Of a stretch of DNA of 64,000 nt, positions 52,374 through 60,421 are shown in pieces (position 1 is the stretch's first letter; the number at the start of each line of letters is the position of its first letter). Below the pieces are notes generated by a model that ran no database searches, was not told where the DNA came from, and was given only the letters and a program-made list of their open reading frames with translations. The position numbers and the translations under genes are program-made. The stretch lies in contig CAZCHE010000006.1 of the NCBI GenBank assembly GCA_964498395.1, positions 186,001 to 250,000 of the forward strand. Direction: 5' to 3'. Source of the DNA: Parapedobacter sp964498395. GTDB taxonomy: Bacteria; Bacteroidota; Bacteroidia; Sphingobacteriales; Sphingobacteriaceae.

Positions 52374-53231
52374 TTAATTCTCTGCGAGAAACTTTGTTCT
52401 GAAGCCCGATGGAGTCTCACCTGTTTTCTGCACAAAGATCCTGCTGAAATAAGCAGGGTCATCATAGCCCAGTTCATATCCAATCTCTTTTGCTGTCAGG
52501 TTGGTGTGCACCAGCAAACGCTTGGCTTCCAACAAAATTCTGTTCTTGATGATGTCGTTAGGTTGTGGTAGATTAAGCCTTTTGAATTTATGAGCGATTG
52601 TCTTGGGAGCTATAAATAACAATTCCGCATATTCAGTCACATTGTGTTTGTGTTTATAATGCTCTTCTACCAACAGGGTGAACTTCCTGAAAAAGTCGAG
52701 GTCGCTGTTTTGTTCTGTAAGCTGCTTATCTAAGTTTTGTTTCTTCCACAAGCGTGCGGATCTGATGAACAATTGCTTCAGATAAGTACGGATCATTTCT
52801 TCCAGTGAGGTGTCCTTTAACCCGAACTCCTCAGACATCTGGTTGAAAATGTAGGTGATAAATTTCGTTTCTGCCTTATCCAGTTCTACCATAGGCATAT
52901 TGTGGATATTGTTGAACAGCAATCCGTCGCAGGCCACTTCATCATCATGGATCTGAATGCAATAAAAATCGCGATTGTAAAAAATGAAATACCCGCCTTC
53001 CGAACCTGTATTTTTTAATTGCAGGTATTGATTAGGGCTTACAAAAAACAAAGAAGGTTGTGTAACTAAATATTCTGTCAAATCAACCTGTAATTTATAT
53101 CCTTTCGGAAGGAACAGGACTTTTATATACTGTTTGTAAGCATCACTGTTGATATTATCCATATTATCTCCGTTCAGGCTTACAAGTCCTAAGGTTTTTA
53201 AATCACTGCGGAATAGCTGTTCATTTGTCAT
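52374..53231 (-). CDS. AraC-family transcriptional regulator
   Basis: The start ATG 53231 gives 285 residues. The C-terminal about 100 residues form the two helix-turn-helix motifs: VTEYAELLFIAPKTIAHKFKRL and KEIGYELGYDDPAYFSRIFVQKTGETPSGFRTKF, the AraC signature. The N-terminal half (DLTEYLVTQPSLFFVSPNQYLQL, YFIFYNRDFYCIQIHDD) is a cupin-like sensory domain. It is like the AraC regulators that Bacteroidota place beside alpha/beta hydrolase genes. The two hydrolases and OsmC lie just upstream on the same strand. Confidence 0.93.
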   Translation of the reverse strand: MTNEQLFRSDLKTLGLVSLNGDNMDNINSDAYKQYIKVLFLPKGYKLQVDLTEYLVTQPSLFFVSPNQYLQLKNTGSEGGYFIFYNRDFYCIQIHDDEVACDGLLFNNIHNMPMVELDKAETKFITYIFNQMSEEFGLKDTSLEEMIRTYLKQLFIRSARLWKKQNLDKQLTEQNSDLDFFRKFTLLVEEHYKHKHNVTEYAELLFIAPKTIAHKFKRLNLPQPNDIIKNRILLEAKRLLVHTNLTAKEIGYELGYDDPAYFSRIFVQKTGETPSGFRTKFLAEN

Positions 53232-53403
53232 TTCATGAAATAAATAATGGTAAAAATACAAATTTTAAATACGGCTCTCTGAATCAGATAGATAAATTGG
53301 TTTACCAATTTCTGTTTTACTTCATTTTTTGATGGAATAAAACCTAATCGCCTATAAAATTGCGGAGTACAATGTGCTCCGCAACTAATCCGTTAAACCA
53401 GGA

Positions 53404-54225
53404 TTATCTAGCGATGAATTCCAGGATATCCCTGTTGATGGTTTCGGCCTCTGTAGTGGGCATCCCGTGTGAAAAACCTGGGTAGGTAATCAATTTGCTG
53501 TTTTTAAGCAAAGCTGCAGCTTTTACAGCGGTGGTTTTATAAGGAACTATCTGATCATCTTCACCATGCAGTACCAAAACCGGAATAGCTATATTTTTCA
53601 GGTCTTCCGTAAAGTTGGTTTCAGAAAAAACCTTAACGCAATCATATTGAGCTTTAATACCACCCATCATACCCTGTCTCCACCAATTGTCCTGTATACC
53701 TTTTTTTATGTCAGCACCTTCACGGTTATAGCCATAGAAAGGAAAAGTAAGTTCCTGATAAAACTGCTGTCTGTTATGTGCCGTATTTTTTCTGATATCA
53801 TCAAAAACAGCTAAAGGCACACCGTCGGGATTATTTTCATCGGCAATCATATAAGGGGTTACCGCACTTATTAATACCGCTTTGGCTACTTTACCTTTGC
53901 CAAATTTATGGATATAACGCACCACTTCGCCACCACCGGTTGAGTGTCCGATATGTATGACATTTTCCAGTTTGAGGTGCTCAACCAATTGGGCCACATC
54001 TGCCGCATAGGTATCCATATCATTCCCCTCAAAAGTTTGGGTAGAGCGTCCATGGCCTCTTCTGTCGTGGGCAATTACCCTATAACCTTTTTCAAGGAAG
54101 AAAAACAGCTGGGCATCCCAGTCATCGCTGCTAAGCGGCCATCCGTGGTGAAACATAATAGGCTGTCCAGTACCCCAGTCTTTGTAATAAATTTCTGTTC
54201 CGTCTTTTAATTTTAATGTGTTCAT
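53404..54225 (-). CDS. alpha/beta hydrolase, cofactor-free chloroperoxidase type
   Basis: The start ATG 54225 (MNTLKLKDGTEIYYKDWGTG) gives 273 residues, the normal size. The catalytic triad positions are GHSTGGGEV (serine), GEDDQIVPY (aspartate) and GFSHGMPTT (histidine). The sequence IMFHHGWPLSSDDWD and AHDRRGHGRS are the hallmarks of the non-haem chloroperoxidase (perhydrolase) group of hydrolases. It is cytosolic. The physiological role is not known; it may hydrolyse an ester. Part of the AT-rich block, 37 bases before the next hydrolase gene's end. Confidence 0.92.
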   Translation of the reverse strand: MNTLKLKDGTEIYYKDWGTGQPIMFHHGWPLSSDDWDAQLFFFLEKGYRVIAHDRRGHGRSTQTFEGNDMDTYAADVAQLVEHLKLENVIHIGHSTGGGEVVRYIHKFGKGKVAKAVLISAVTPYMIADENNPDGVPLAVFDDIRKNTAHNRQQFYQELTFPFYGYNREGADIKKGIQDNWWRQGMMGGIKAQYDCVKVFSETNFTEDLKNIAIPVLVLHGEDDQIVPYKTTAVKAAALLKNSKLITYPGFSHGMPTTEAETINRDILEFIAR

Positions 54226-54262
54226 GATTTCTAAAATTTTAATATTAATAATATATTTCAAT

Positions 54263-55171
54263 TTATTTCCTTGCAAACTTTTCCAATTCGGTATTGAACT
54301 TATCCATTTCTTCTACAAAGAGGGCATGTCCGCTGTTTTCAAACCGGATGATGGTGGCGTTTTTGATACCTTTCTGTAATTGTTCTGCCCAAACGAAAGG
54401 ACAGTTTTTATCATACACGCCATGAAATATGGAAACAGGAATATCGATTTTAGAAAGCTGGGGGCGTAAGTCTAAATCTCTAAGTGCCGTGATGGATTCT
54501 GTTATTGCGTAGGGGTCAGCCTCCAGGTTTATATTTTCCAGCCACTTTTCTACATTTTTAGAGATATTTCCCTCTTTCGCCGGAAAACCTGCACCAAAAC
54601 TTGCAATCAAATCTTGTCTTTGGGTCATCGTGGCTTTAATCAATCCTTCCACAGCTTCATCAGGCAATCCGTAAGGGAATCCTTCACGCTGTTTCCAGGA
54701 CGGTGCCGCAGCACCAAACAATGCCAGCTTGCTTACATGAGCTGAATTGTATTTTGTTACATAATGAAGAACTACGGCACCTCCCATTGAAAAGCCACCC
54801 AGTGTTGCTTTCTGGATATTTAGTTTCTCCAACACTACTTTAATATCGTCAGAAAAAACATCAAAGTCATATCTTCCATAGGGCTTGTCTGATTTGCCAA
54901 AACCACGGAGTGTAATACCAACCACCCTGAAGCCTTTGCGGGACAAATATTGATATTGGTATTCATACATCGCATCGCTTAAAGGCCAGCCATGGATCAA
55001 TACGATGGGTTGCCCATCACCGATATCGGTCACGTGGAGTTTCACTCCTTTTTCTACTTCGATATATTCCGCCCTTCCGGCAGATGCTGGTACTCTTTTC
55101 CCTTGTGCGAAAACTGAGGCAGTAATTAACAGGGCGGTAAATAAACTGATTGTTGCAATTATTGATTTCAT
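54263..55171 (-). CDS. exported alpha/beta hydrolase
   Basis: A 302-residue protein with a signal peptide (IIATISLFTALLITASVFAQ). The hydrolase core has VLIHGWPLSDAMYEYQYQYL, the elbow LGGFSMGGAVVLHY (GFSMG), HGVYDKNCPFVWA with the aspartate, and FENSGHALFVEEMDKF with the histidine. It belongs to the same broad chloroperoxidase-like group as its neighbour but is exported, so the two may act in different compartments on related compounds. Gap to the OsmC stop is 41 bases; all three may form one transcript. Confidence 0.9.
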   Translation of the reverse strand: MKSIIATISLFTALLITASVFAQGKRVPASAGRAEYIEVEKGVKLHVTDIGDGQPIVLIHGWPLSDAMYEYQYQYLSRKGFRVVGITLRGFGKSDKPYGRYDFDVFSDDIKVVLEKLNIQKATLGGFSMGGAVVLHYVTKYNSAHVSKLALFGAAAPSWKQREGFPYGLPDEAVEGLIKATMTQRQDLIASFGAGFPAKEGNISKNVEKWLENINLEADPYAITESITALRDLDLRPQLSKIDIPVSIFHGVYDKNCPFVWAEQLQKGIKNATIIRFENSGHALFVEEMDKFNTELEKFARK

Positions 55172-55212
55172 TTTTATAAAAATTTAATAGTTAAACAAAT
55201 AGATAAAACGGG

Positions 55213-55623
55213 TTAGATAAGTTTTGCAGAAAGTGTTATTTCCAGATTGTATGCCTGACTTACCGGGCAGGTTGATTTGGCGTTTTGGGCTATTTCCTGA
55301 AACTGTTCTTCGGTTATTCCCGGAATTTTAGCTTCCAGGCTTAGGGCAGATTTACTGATCACCCCGTTTACCAATGATACCGTAGCTTCGGTTGCTAACT
55401 CTTCAGGCACAAACCCTGCCGAAGTAAGGTCTGCACTCAGCTTCATAGTAAAGCAACCTGCATGGGCGGCGGCCATCAGCTCTTCGGGATTGGTACCCGA
55501 TTGGTTTTCAAATCTTGTTACGAACGAATAAGGGGTGTTGTCCAAAATACGGCTTTGGGTACTGAGGTTTCCTTTTCCTTCTTTGATGGTGCCGTTCCAA
55601 ACGGCTTTTGCTGAACGATTCAT
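55213..55623 (-). CDS. OsmC-family peroxiredoxin-like protein
   Basis: A 136-residue OsmC protein. It has the two reactive cysteines in AHAGCFTM and STCPVSQAY, the start RSAKAVWNGTIKEGKGNLSTQS, and the signature NPEELMAAAHAGCFTMKLSADL. OsmC proteins reduce organic hydroperoxides. It is the first gene of the minus-strand set that includes the two hydrolases. CATCTTTG at 55662-55669 (minus strand), one base off TAnnTTTG, could be its promoter. Confidence 0.94.
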   Translation of the reverse strand: MNRSAKAVWNGTIKEGKGNLSTQSRILDNTPYSFVTRFENQSGTNPEELMAAAHAGCFTMKLSADLTSAGFVPEELATEATVSLVNGVISKSALSLEAKIPGITEEQFQEIAQNAKSTCPVSQAYNLEITLSAKLI

Positions 55624-55800
55624 TTTTGAAATTGTTTAAATTGTTATTAGTAATTTGATAATGCAAAGATGGGGCGATAACTGTCGCCAAAGAATGGACA
55701 AAGGTGGATGCGGATTGTATATTTTTCCCTAAGACGAAATTTGCAGGCTTAAAACCCTATTCGCACTTATAAAAGATCAAGATGTAGCAGGTCTGAATAG

Positions 55801-55896
55801 CTAAGATTTTTCTAAAAGATGGTGCAGATTTGGGTCATTCTTGATACGTTCCAATTCGTTTTCAACAATATGCAGATAATCTTTATAAAAGCTTAG
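55801..55896 (-). pseudogene. short coding remnant (31-32 codons) next to the right edge of the AT-rich block
   Basis: On the minus strand the frame reads ILSFYKDYLHIVENELERIK, then NDPNLHHLLEKS and TAG at 55801. It begins directly after an in-frame TGA and has no start. The amphipathic helix ending in HHLL looks like the last 30 residues of a longer protein. I cannot name the family. It may be what remains of a gene lost at the block's edge. Confidence 0.4.
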
Positions 55897-55937
55897 TATT
55901 CAACCGATACGGCTTTTTCCTGAAAACTTTAAAATAA

Positions 55938-56264
55938 CTTTATGACTTCTTTGTCATTAAAGACAAGTCGACGAATTTGATCGTCCGCCACCGTGAAGTA
56001 CGCTACGTGAAGGCCAATAGAGATTATGTCTGTGTCGTAACCGAAAGAAAGCATTATATGTTATTGAAAACCATGAATGATACAGAAAAAGAACTACCCA
56101 CAGATAAATTTGTCCTCATACAGAAATCCTACATCGTCAACCTCGACTTCGTACTGCGCATCACACCAACCTACGTGATCATGAATGGTGAAATTGAAAA
56201 TATACCCATAGGCAACCGATATCGAAAAGCCGTCTACGAACGCCTAGGTATTAATGGTATATAG
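55938..56264 (+). pseudogene. LytTR DNA-binding domain, response-regulator part missing
   Basis: An open frame of 108 codons between the TAA at 55935 and the stop at 56262. It starts directly in the domain (LYDFFVIKDKSTNLIVRHREVRYVKANRDYVCVVT) and continues YMLLKTMNDTEKELPTDKFVLIQKSYIVNLDFVLRI and NIPIGNRYRKAVYERLGI. This is a complete LytTR fold, but the N-terminal receiver domain of a usual LytR/AlgR regulator is absent and there is no ATG; TTG 55977 is the first possible start and would cut the domain. It is probably the 3' remnant of a regulator broken at the edge of the AT-rich block. Confidence 0.75.
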
Positions 56265-56362
56265 GTCATTACAATTAAATTATGAGGAAGAGAAACTTGT
56301 TCCCTTCTCGGTTTCATTAATTCAAACACATTTATTAAATTGCCCAAAAATCGGATACCAGC

Positions 56363-56749
56363 ATGGCTACGCAAATTACCGATGGGGTGAAGGTTTCTGT
56401 CGAGACCGTCTACCAACCCGAATATTCTAATCCCGAAAACGAGCACTTCATGTTTGCGTATAAAATCACCATCGAAAACCTGAGCGATTACAGCGTGCAA
56501 TTGTTGCGCCGTCACTGGCACATCTTTGACTCCAATGGTACGCGCCGAGAGGTAGAGGGGGAAGGTGTCGTGGGCCAGCAGCCCATCATCGAACCGGGAG
56601 AGCAGCATGAGTACGTATCCGGCTGCAACCTCAAAAGCGACATGGGCTTTATGGAGGGCAAATACCAAATGCTCCGCGAACTAGACGGAAACATCTTTGA
56701 GGTGAATATCCCCAAATTTGACTTGATTGCCCCGCATCGGCTGAACTAA
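56363..56749 (+). CDS. apaG: Co2+/Mg2+ efflux protein ApaG
   Basis: A 128-residue single-domain protein with a fibronectin-like beta-sandwich. Start MATQITDGVKVSVETVYQPEYSNPENEHFMFAYKITIEN and the glycine-rich signatures WHIFDSNGTRREVEGEGVVGQQPIIEPGEQHEY and YVSGCNLKSDMGFMEGKYQM are the ApaG family blocks. ApaG is linked to magnesium/cobalt efflux and to ApaH. It stands alone after the broken LytTR gene. Confidence 0.95.
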   Translation: MATQITDGVKVSVETVYQPEYSNPENEHFMFAYKITIENLSDYSVQLLRRHWHIFDSNGTRREVEGEGVVGQQPIIEPGEQHEYVSGCNLKSDMGFMEGKYQMLRELDGNIFEVNIPKFDLIAPHRLN

Positions 56750-56915
56750 CGAATCCCCCGTCCGTCTGCCATTGTATTTTAACTACGCCATCCCGCCTCG
56801 GCCTTTTCCTCGAGACGTGTTTTCTACGCTAACGTTTCTTTATCCTTCATTTCATATATAGGCAGTATATAGGTGTATAATACTTAGATAATATGTAGAG
56901 TATAGTTCTGGGTAA

Positions 56916-56953
56916 ATACTGCATAAATACTGGAGATATACTGCATAAATACT
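56916..56953. repeat. two 16-bp direct repeats (ATACTGCATAAATACT), 22 bp apart
   Basis: ATACTGCATAAATACT is present exactly at 56916-56931 and 56938-56953, a 22-base spacing or about two helical turns, on one face of the DNA. They lie about 60 bases before the ATG at 57015 and 33 bases before the first TAnnTTTG box. They look like operator sites for a repressor or activator of the downstream gene. The surrounding 150 bases are much AT-richer than the nearby genes. Confidence 0.6.
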
Positions 56954-57002
56954 CGGATTCTCTTGTCTAAACTCCAAACAATGGGTATCTTTGTTAGACA
57001 AC

Positions 57003-57010
57003 TACCTTTG
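57003..57010 (+). promoter_or_regulatory. TAnnTTTG promoter -7 box
   Basis: TACCTTTG followed by TAAC and the ATG at 57015. A second box, TATCTTTG, is at 56986-56993. Either could be used; the nearer would make a leaderless transcript. Confidence 0.55.
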
Positions 57011-57014
57011 TAAC

Positions 57015-57776
57015 ATGGCATATCAAAAAGGAGACATCAAGCTAGAAGGGCGTCTCGGTGATTTGACCTTCTATAGGCGTGGGGGTTCCTACCAGGTCAG
57101 GAGGAAAGCTGGAGTCAGTGCCGAGCGCTTCGCTTCGGATCCGAAATTTGTCCGCTCCCGTGAAAACAGCCAAGAATTTGGTCGGGCTTCTGCCGTCGCA
57201 AAACTAATCAGGCGGGCCGTGCAACCCGTACTCTCGCTTTTTCATGACGGGAGCATGCAAACACGCCTCAACAAGCGCATCCTCCAACTCGTCAAGGGCG
57301 ATGCTATAAATCTCCGTGGAGAACGGGATTTGCTGACTGAAAACCTCTACTTGCTCCAAGGATTCAGTTTTAACCGCGAAGCTGCCTGGAAAGATGTTTA
57401 TTATGCGCCCGTCGACATTGATTTCGACCAAGGTGCCGGCAAATTACGTGTATACTTTCCTTCCCATTGGTCAGCCGCCGTATTGAATTTCCCTAAAGGC
57501 CCCAAACCCTCGGGTGTTCGTTTCACCGTTGCTACGGTTTCGCTCGACATGGAAAACGAACACAGTTACGGCCTACACGAGCATTCCCCTATTTTGCCCA
57601 CCTCCGGACAGCTTCCACAGCAGTTGTTCGAACTGGAAGTGGAAAAAGCACACCTACCACTCATTGTCTTGGTCGGCCTCGCATTTTTCCGCGAAAAAGG
57701 AGGATTCCAAATCCCCATTGAAGAACCCCTGCACAATGCGTTGGACGTGATAACGGTATTTGAAGCTCCCGAATAG
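57015..57776 (+). CDS. unrecognised protein with a GxLGDLTFY-type N-terminal motif (253 aa)
   Basis: Starts MAYQKGDIKLEGRLGDLTFYRRGG, followed by YQVRRKAGVSAERFASDPKF and VRSRENSQEFGRASAVAKLIRRA. This N-terminal pattern, with a basic GGxYxxRxKxGVS and a SRENxxEFG box, recurs in Bacteroidota hypothetical proteins, but I cannot name the family. The rest is beta-rich and has no signal peptide or membrane helix. Direct repeats sit just upstream, so it is probably regulated. I assign no function. Confidence 0.8.
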   Translation: MAYQKGDIKLEGRLGDLTFYRRGGSYQVRRKAGVSAERFASDPKFVRSRENSQEFGRASAVAKLIRRAVQPVLSLFHDGSMQTRLNKRILQLVKGDAINLRGERDLLTENLYLLQGFSFNREAAWKDVYYAPVDIDFDQGAGKLRVYFPSHWSAAVLNFPKGPKPSGVRFTVATVSLDMENEHSYGLHEHSPILPTSGQLPQQLFELEVEKAHLPLIVLVGLAFFREKGGFQIPIEEPLHNALDVITVFEAPE

Positions 57777-57794
57777 CGTATCGATATATTTCCG

Positions 57795-57802
57795 TATTTT
57801 TG
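57795..57802 (+). promoter_or_regulatory. TAnnTTTG promoter -7 box
   Basis: TATTTTTG, nine bases before the ATG at 57812. Confidence 0.55.
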
Positions 57803-57811
57803 CACAGATTT

Positions 57812-58474
57812 ATGGCAGTTCAAAAGTCAGCTATCGTATTCGGTGCCACGGGATTAGTCGGGGGGCACCTCTTGCAGGCGTTGCTCGTTAATCCCGCCTA
57901 TAGCAGCGTCGTGGCAGTGGTCAGGCGCGACATGGGGATAAAACATCCGAAATTTAAACAGTTGTTTTCTGATTTTCAGTCCATTAACAAAATAAAAGAG
58001 CGGTTGGTCGCCGATGACGTTTTCTGTTGTTTAGGTACTACACGGAAAAAGACGCCCGACCTAGCAGCATATTACCAGATCGACCATGACTACCCGGTGG
58101 CTGCCGCGACCCATACCAAAGCCAATGGTGCGACGGCCTTCTTCTTGGTTTCGGCTATCGGCGCAAATCCCGGTTCATCAAATTTTTACCTGCGAATGAA
58201 GGGGGAAACCGAGCGGGATGTACGTGCTGTCGGGTTTGATCGAACACACCTCTTCCGGCCATCTCTACTGAGCGGAGACCGCCATGAATCCCGCGTACTG
58301 GAATCCTTTTCCGAGGGGGTCTTCAAGTTGATCAATCCGCTGTTGATTGGTCGATTATCCCGTTATCGAAGCATTCCCGCCCTATGGGTGGCCAATGCGA
58401 TGAACCGGGCGGCGGCGGAAGAACAGGGGGGTACATACACCTATTATTGGAAAGATATTAAACGTTTGGTGTGA
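57812..58474 (+). CDS. NAD(P)-binding SDR-like protein (HTATIP2-like)
   Basis: A 220-residue Rossmann protein. The nucleotide motif is VFGATGLVGGHLLQAL (GATGLVG). It continues DDVFCCLGTTRKKT, FFLVSAIGANPGSSNFYLRMKGETERDVRAVGF and HLFRPSLLSGDR, the pattern of the atypical SDR group that includes HTATIP2/TIP30-like proteins. The tyrosine of the classical SDR site is in NFYLRMKGE (YxxxK). The substrate is unknown. It overlaps the ABC-F gene by four bases (GTGA), so the two are coupled. Confidence 0.87.
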   Translation: MAVQKSAIVFGATGLVGGHLLQALLVNPAYSSVVAVVRRDMGIKHPKFKQLFSDFQSINKIKERLVADDVFCCLGTTRKKTPDLAAYYQIDHDYPVAAATHTKANGATAFFLVSAIGANPGSSNFYLRMKGETERDVRAVGFDRTHLFRPSLLSGDRHESRVLESFSEGVFKLINPLLIGRLSRYRSIPALWVANAMNRAAAEEQGGTYTYYWKDIKRLV

Positions 58475-60330
58475 GCATTTTATCGACAGAGCGGCTGGGC
58501 CACAGTTACCACGACCGGTGGTTATTCAGAAACCTCCATTTTGGATTGCTTCGAGGGGATCGCGTGGCCCTGGTGGGCATCAACGGTACGGGCAAATCGT
58601 CGTTGCTTCGCATCCTTGCAGGGGAGCTGGATCCTACGGAAGGAAAAGCCGTAAGGGAAAAAGGAATTACCATCGGTTATCTGGCACAAGATCCTGATTT
58701 CGAGTCGCTTAAGTCCATAAATGACTTTATATACAGTGCTGATAATCAACAACAAGGGCTCATTCGGAAGTATGAAGAATTGGTTTCGGATCCAAATGCC
58801 GATACACAGCGAATAGCCGAACTAAGCGACCAAATCAGTGCATTAGATGCCTGGGAATACGAGCACAATATCAAAAGTATTTTATCCCGCTTACAGATCA
58901 CAGACTTTACCCAAGAGATCAGTCAGTTGTCTGGCGGGCAACGTAAACGGCTGGCCCTGGCCAAGCTGCTTATCGATGATCCCGATGTGTATATCCTAGA
59001 TGAGCCGACCAACCATTTGGACATCGAAACAATCGAATGGCTGGAAAAACTATTGACCACGGGGCAGAAGACCGTGCTGCTGGTTAGCCATGATCGCTAT
59101 TTCTTGGACAATGTCAGTACGGAAATACGGGAACTGGATCGGGGTCAATTATATACGTATAATGGAAGCTACGGTTATTTCCTCGAGAAGAAAGCCGAAC
59201 GGGAGGCTGCTGACCAGGTGATGTTGGAACGCAACCGGAACCTCTTGCGTCGGGAACTGGAGTGGATGCGCCGTCAACCCCAAGCTCGGGGAACGAAATC
59301 GAAAGCACGCATAGACGCTTTCTATGAACTCGAAGAAAACACCAAGGCTATCGGACAAAACGCCTCCGTACAATTGAGCGTGAAGGTAAGCCGACAGGGT
59401 GGCAAGATCCTAGAACTCGATGGCGTATCGAAAGGCTATCATGCACGCTTACTCATTGACGGTTTCTCTTATGTATTCAAGAAAGGCGACCGCATTGGCC
59501 TAGCGGGTCGGAACGGAACAGGAAAATCAACATTCCTGAACCTGTTGGTTGGCAATGAACCCCCCGACAGGGGCAAGGTTACCGCCGGAGACACGACCGT
59601 GTTTGGGTATTACCGGCAGGGGGGGTTGGAAATCAACGAAGGCCAACGGGTTATCGACGTCGTAAAGAATGTCGCCGAACATATCCAGATGGCCAATGGA
59701 GATACCCTTTCCGCTTCGCAACTGCTCACCTTATTCCTTTTTCCTCCGGAGAAGCAATTCGGTCTGGTCAATAAACTAAGTGGGGGAGAGCGGAAGCGCT
59801 TGCAATTGATGCGGGTATTGATGCGTAATCCCAACTTCCTCATCCTCGACGAACCGGCCAATGACTTGGATATCGACACGCTGAACGTGTTGGAGGATTT
59901 TCTGTTGAATTATCCGGGGGTATTGCTATTGGTTTCCCATGACCGGTACCTGCTCGACCGGTTGACCGAGCAGTTATTCATTTTCGATGGGAACGGAAAA
60001 GTAACCATCTATAACGGCAATTATGCAGACTACAAAGCCGAGCAGGAAATCCTCGAAAAAGCAACCAAGGTCGCTCAACCACCGAAGGAACAGCGACCGG
60101 AAGCAAAAACAGAAGTAAAAAAGAGATTGAGCTATAAAGAGCAACGGGAATACGAATCCCTTGACAAAGAGATTCCGCAATTGGAGGAACGTGTGGCCGA
60201 ACGCACTGCGGCACTCAACCAAACCACGGACCATTTACAACTTGCCGATATTGCCGCTGAGATAGACCGGTTGAACCAAGAGCTTGATAATAAGACCGAG
60301 CGTTGGTTAGACCTAAGTGAGTATATATGA
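58471..60330 (+). CDS. ABC-F family ATPase (Uup-like)
   Basis: A 619-residue soluble protein with two ATP-binding domains and no membrane domain. Walker A motifs: GINGTGKSSL (first) and GRNGTGKSTF (second). Signature motifs: LSGGQRKRLALAK and LSGGERKRLQLMR. Walker B: VYILDEPTNHLD and FLILDEPANDLD. The C-terminal about 90 residues form a coiled coil with KERL-type charged repeats, as in Uup. ABC-F proteins act on the ribosome E-site region or DNA. The start is GTG at 58471, inside the ATGA-like overlap with the upstream gene. Two parS-like sites follow its stop. Confidence 0.93.
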   Translation: MSILSTERLGHSYHDRWLFRNLHFGLLRGDRVALVGINGTGKSSLLRILAGELDPTEGKAVREKGITIGYLAQDPDFESLKSINDFIYSADNQQQGLIRKYEELVSDPNADTQRIAELSDQISALDAWEYEHNIKSILSRLQITDFTQEISQLSGGQRKRLALAKLLIDDPDVYILDEPTNHLDIETIEWLEKLLTTGQKTVLLVSHDRYFLDNVSTEIRELDRGQLYTYNGSYGYFLEKKAEREAADQVMLERNRNLLRRELEWMRRQPQARGTKSKARIDAFYELEENTKAIGQNASVQLSVKVSRQGGKILELDGVSKGYHARLLIDGFSYVFKKGDRIGLAGRNGTGKSTFLNLLVGNEPPDRGKVTAGDTTVFGYYRQGGLEINEGQRVIDVVKNVAEHIQMANGDTLSASQLLTLFLFPPEKQFGLVNKLSGGERKRLQLMRVLMRNPNFLILDEPANDLDIDTLNVLEDFLLNYPGVLLLVSHDRYLLDRLTEQLFIFDGNGKVTIYNGNYADYKAEQEILEKATKVAQPPKEQRPEAKTEVKKRLSYKEQREYESLDKEIPQLEERVAERTAALNQTTDHLQLADIAAEIDRLNQELDNKTERWLDLSEYI

Positions 60331-60345
60331 TTTGAAGGCGTGAGA

Positions 60346-60361
60346 TGTTCCACGTGGAACA
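60346..60361. promoter_or_regulatory. parS-like site 1 (TGTTCCACGTGGAACA)
   Basis: A perfect 16-base palindrome, identical in form to the ParB-binding parS sites known in several bacteria (for example Pseudomonas). Confidence 0.8.
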
Positions 60362-60392
60362 CTCACTGTAGAAAAAAGATTTTGAAGGAAAA

Positions 60393-60408
60393 TGTTCCAC
60401 GTGGAACA
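60393..60408. promoter_or_regulatory. parS-like site 2 (TGTTCCACGTGGAACA)
   Basis: A second identical palindrome, 47 bases from the first and 14 bases before the mnmG ATG. Read in frame with mnmG it would spell a false N-terminus (MFHVEH). Confidence 0.8.
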
Positions 60409-60421
60409 TTGGAGAAATAAC

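Noticed and set aside
51333..55935. Transposon or prophage as the carrier of the AT-rich block
   Set aside because: No transposase, integrase, inverted repeats at the ends or phage gene was seen.
60346..60408. Terminator hairpins at the two CACGTG palindromes
   Set aside because: There is no T-run, and both are exact 16-mers identical to each other, which fits a protein-binding site better.
60392..60421. MFHVEH start for mnmG
   Set aside because: These codons are the parS-like palindrome. The conserved MnmG N-terminus starts at ATG 60422.
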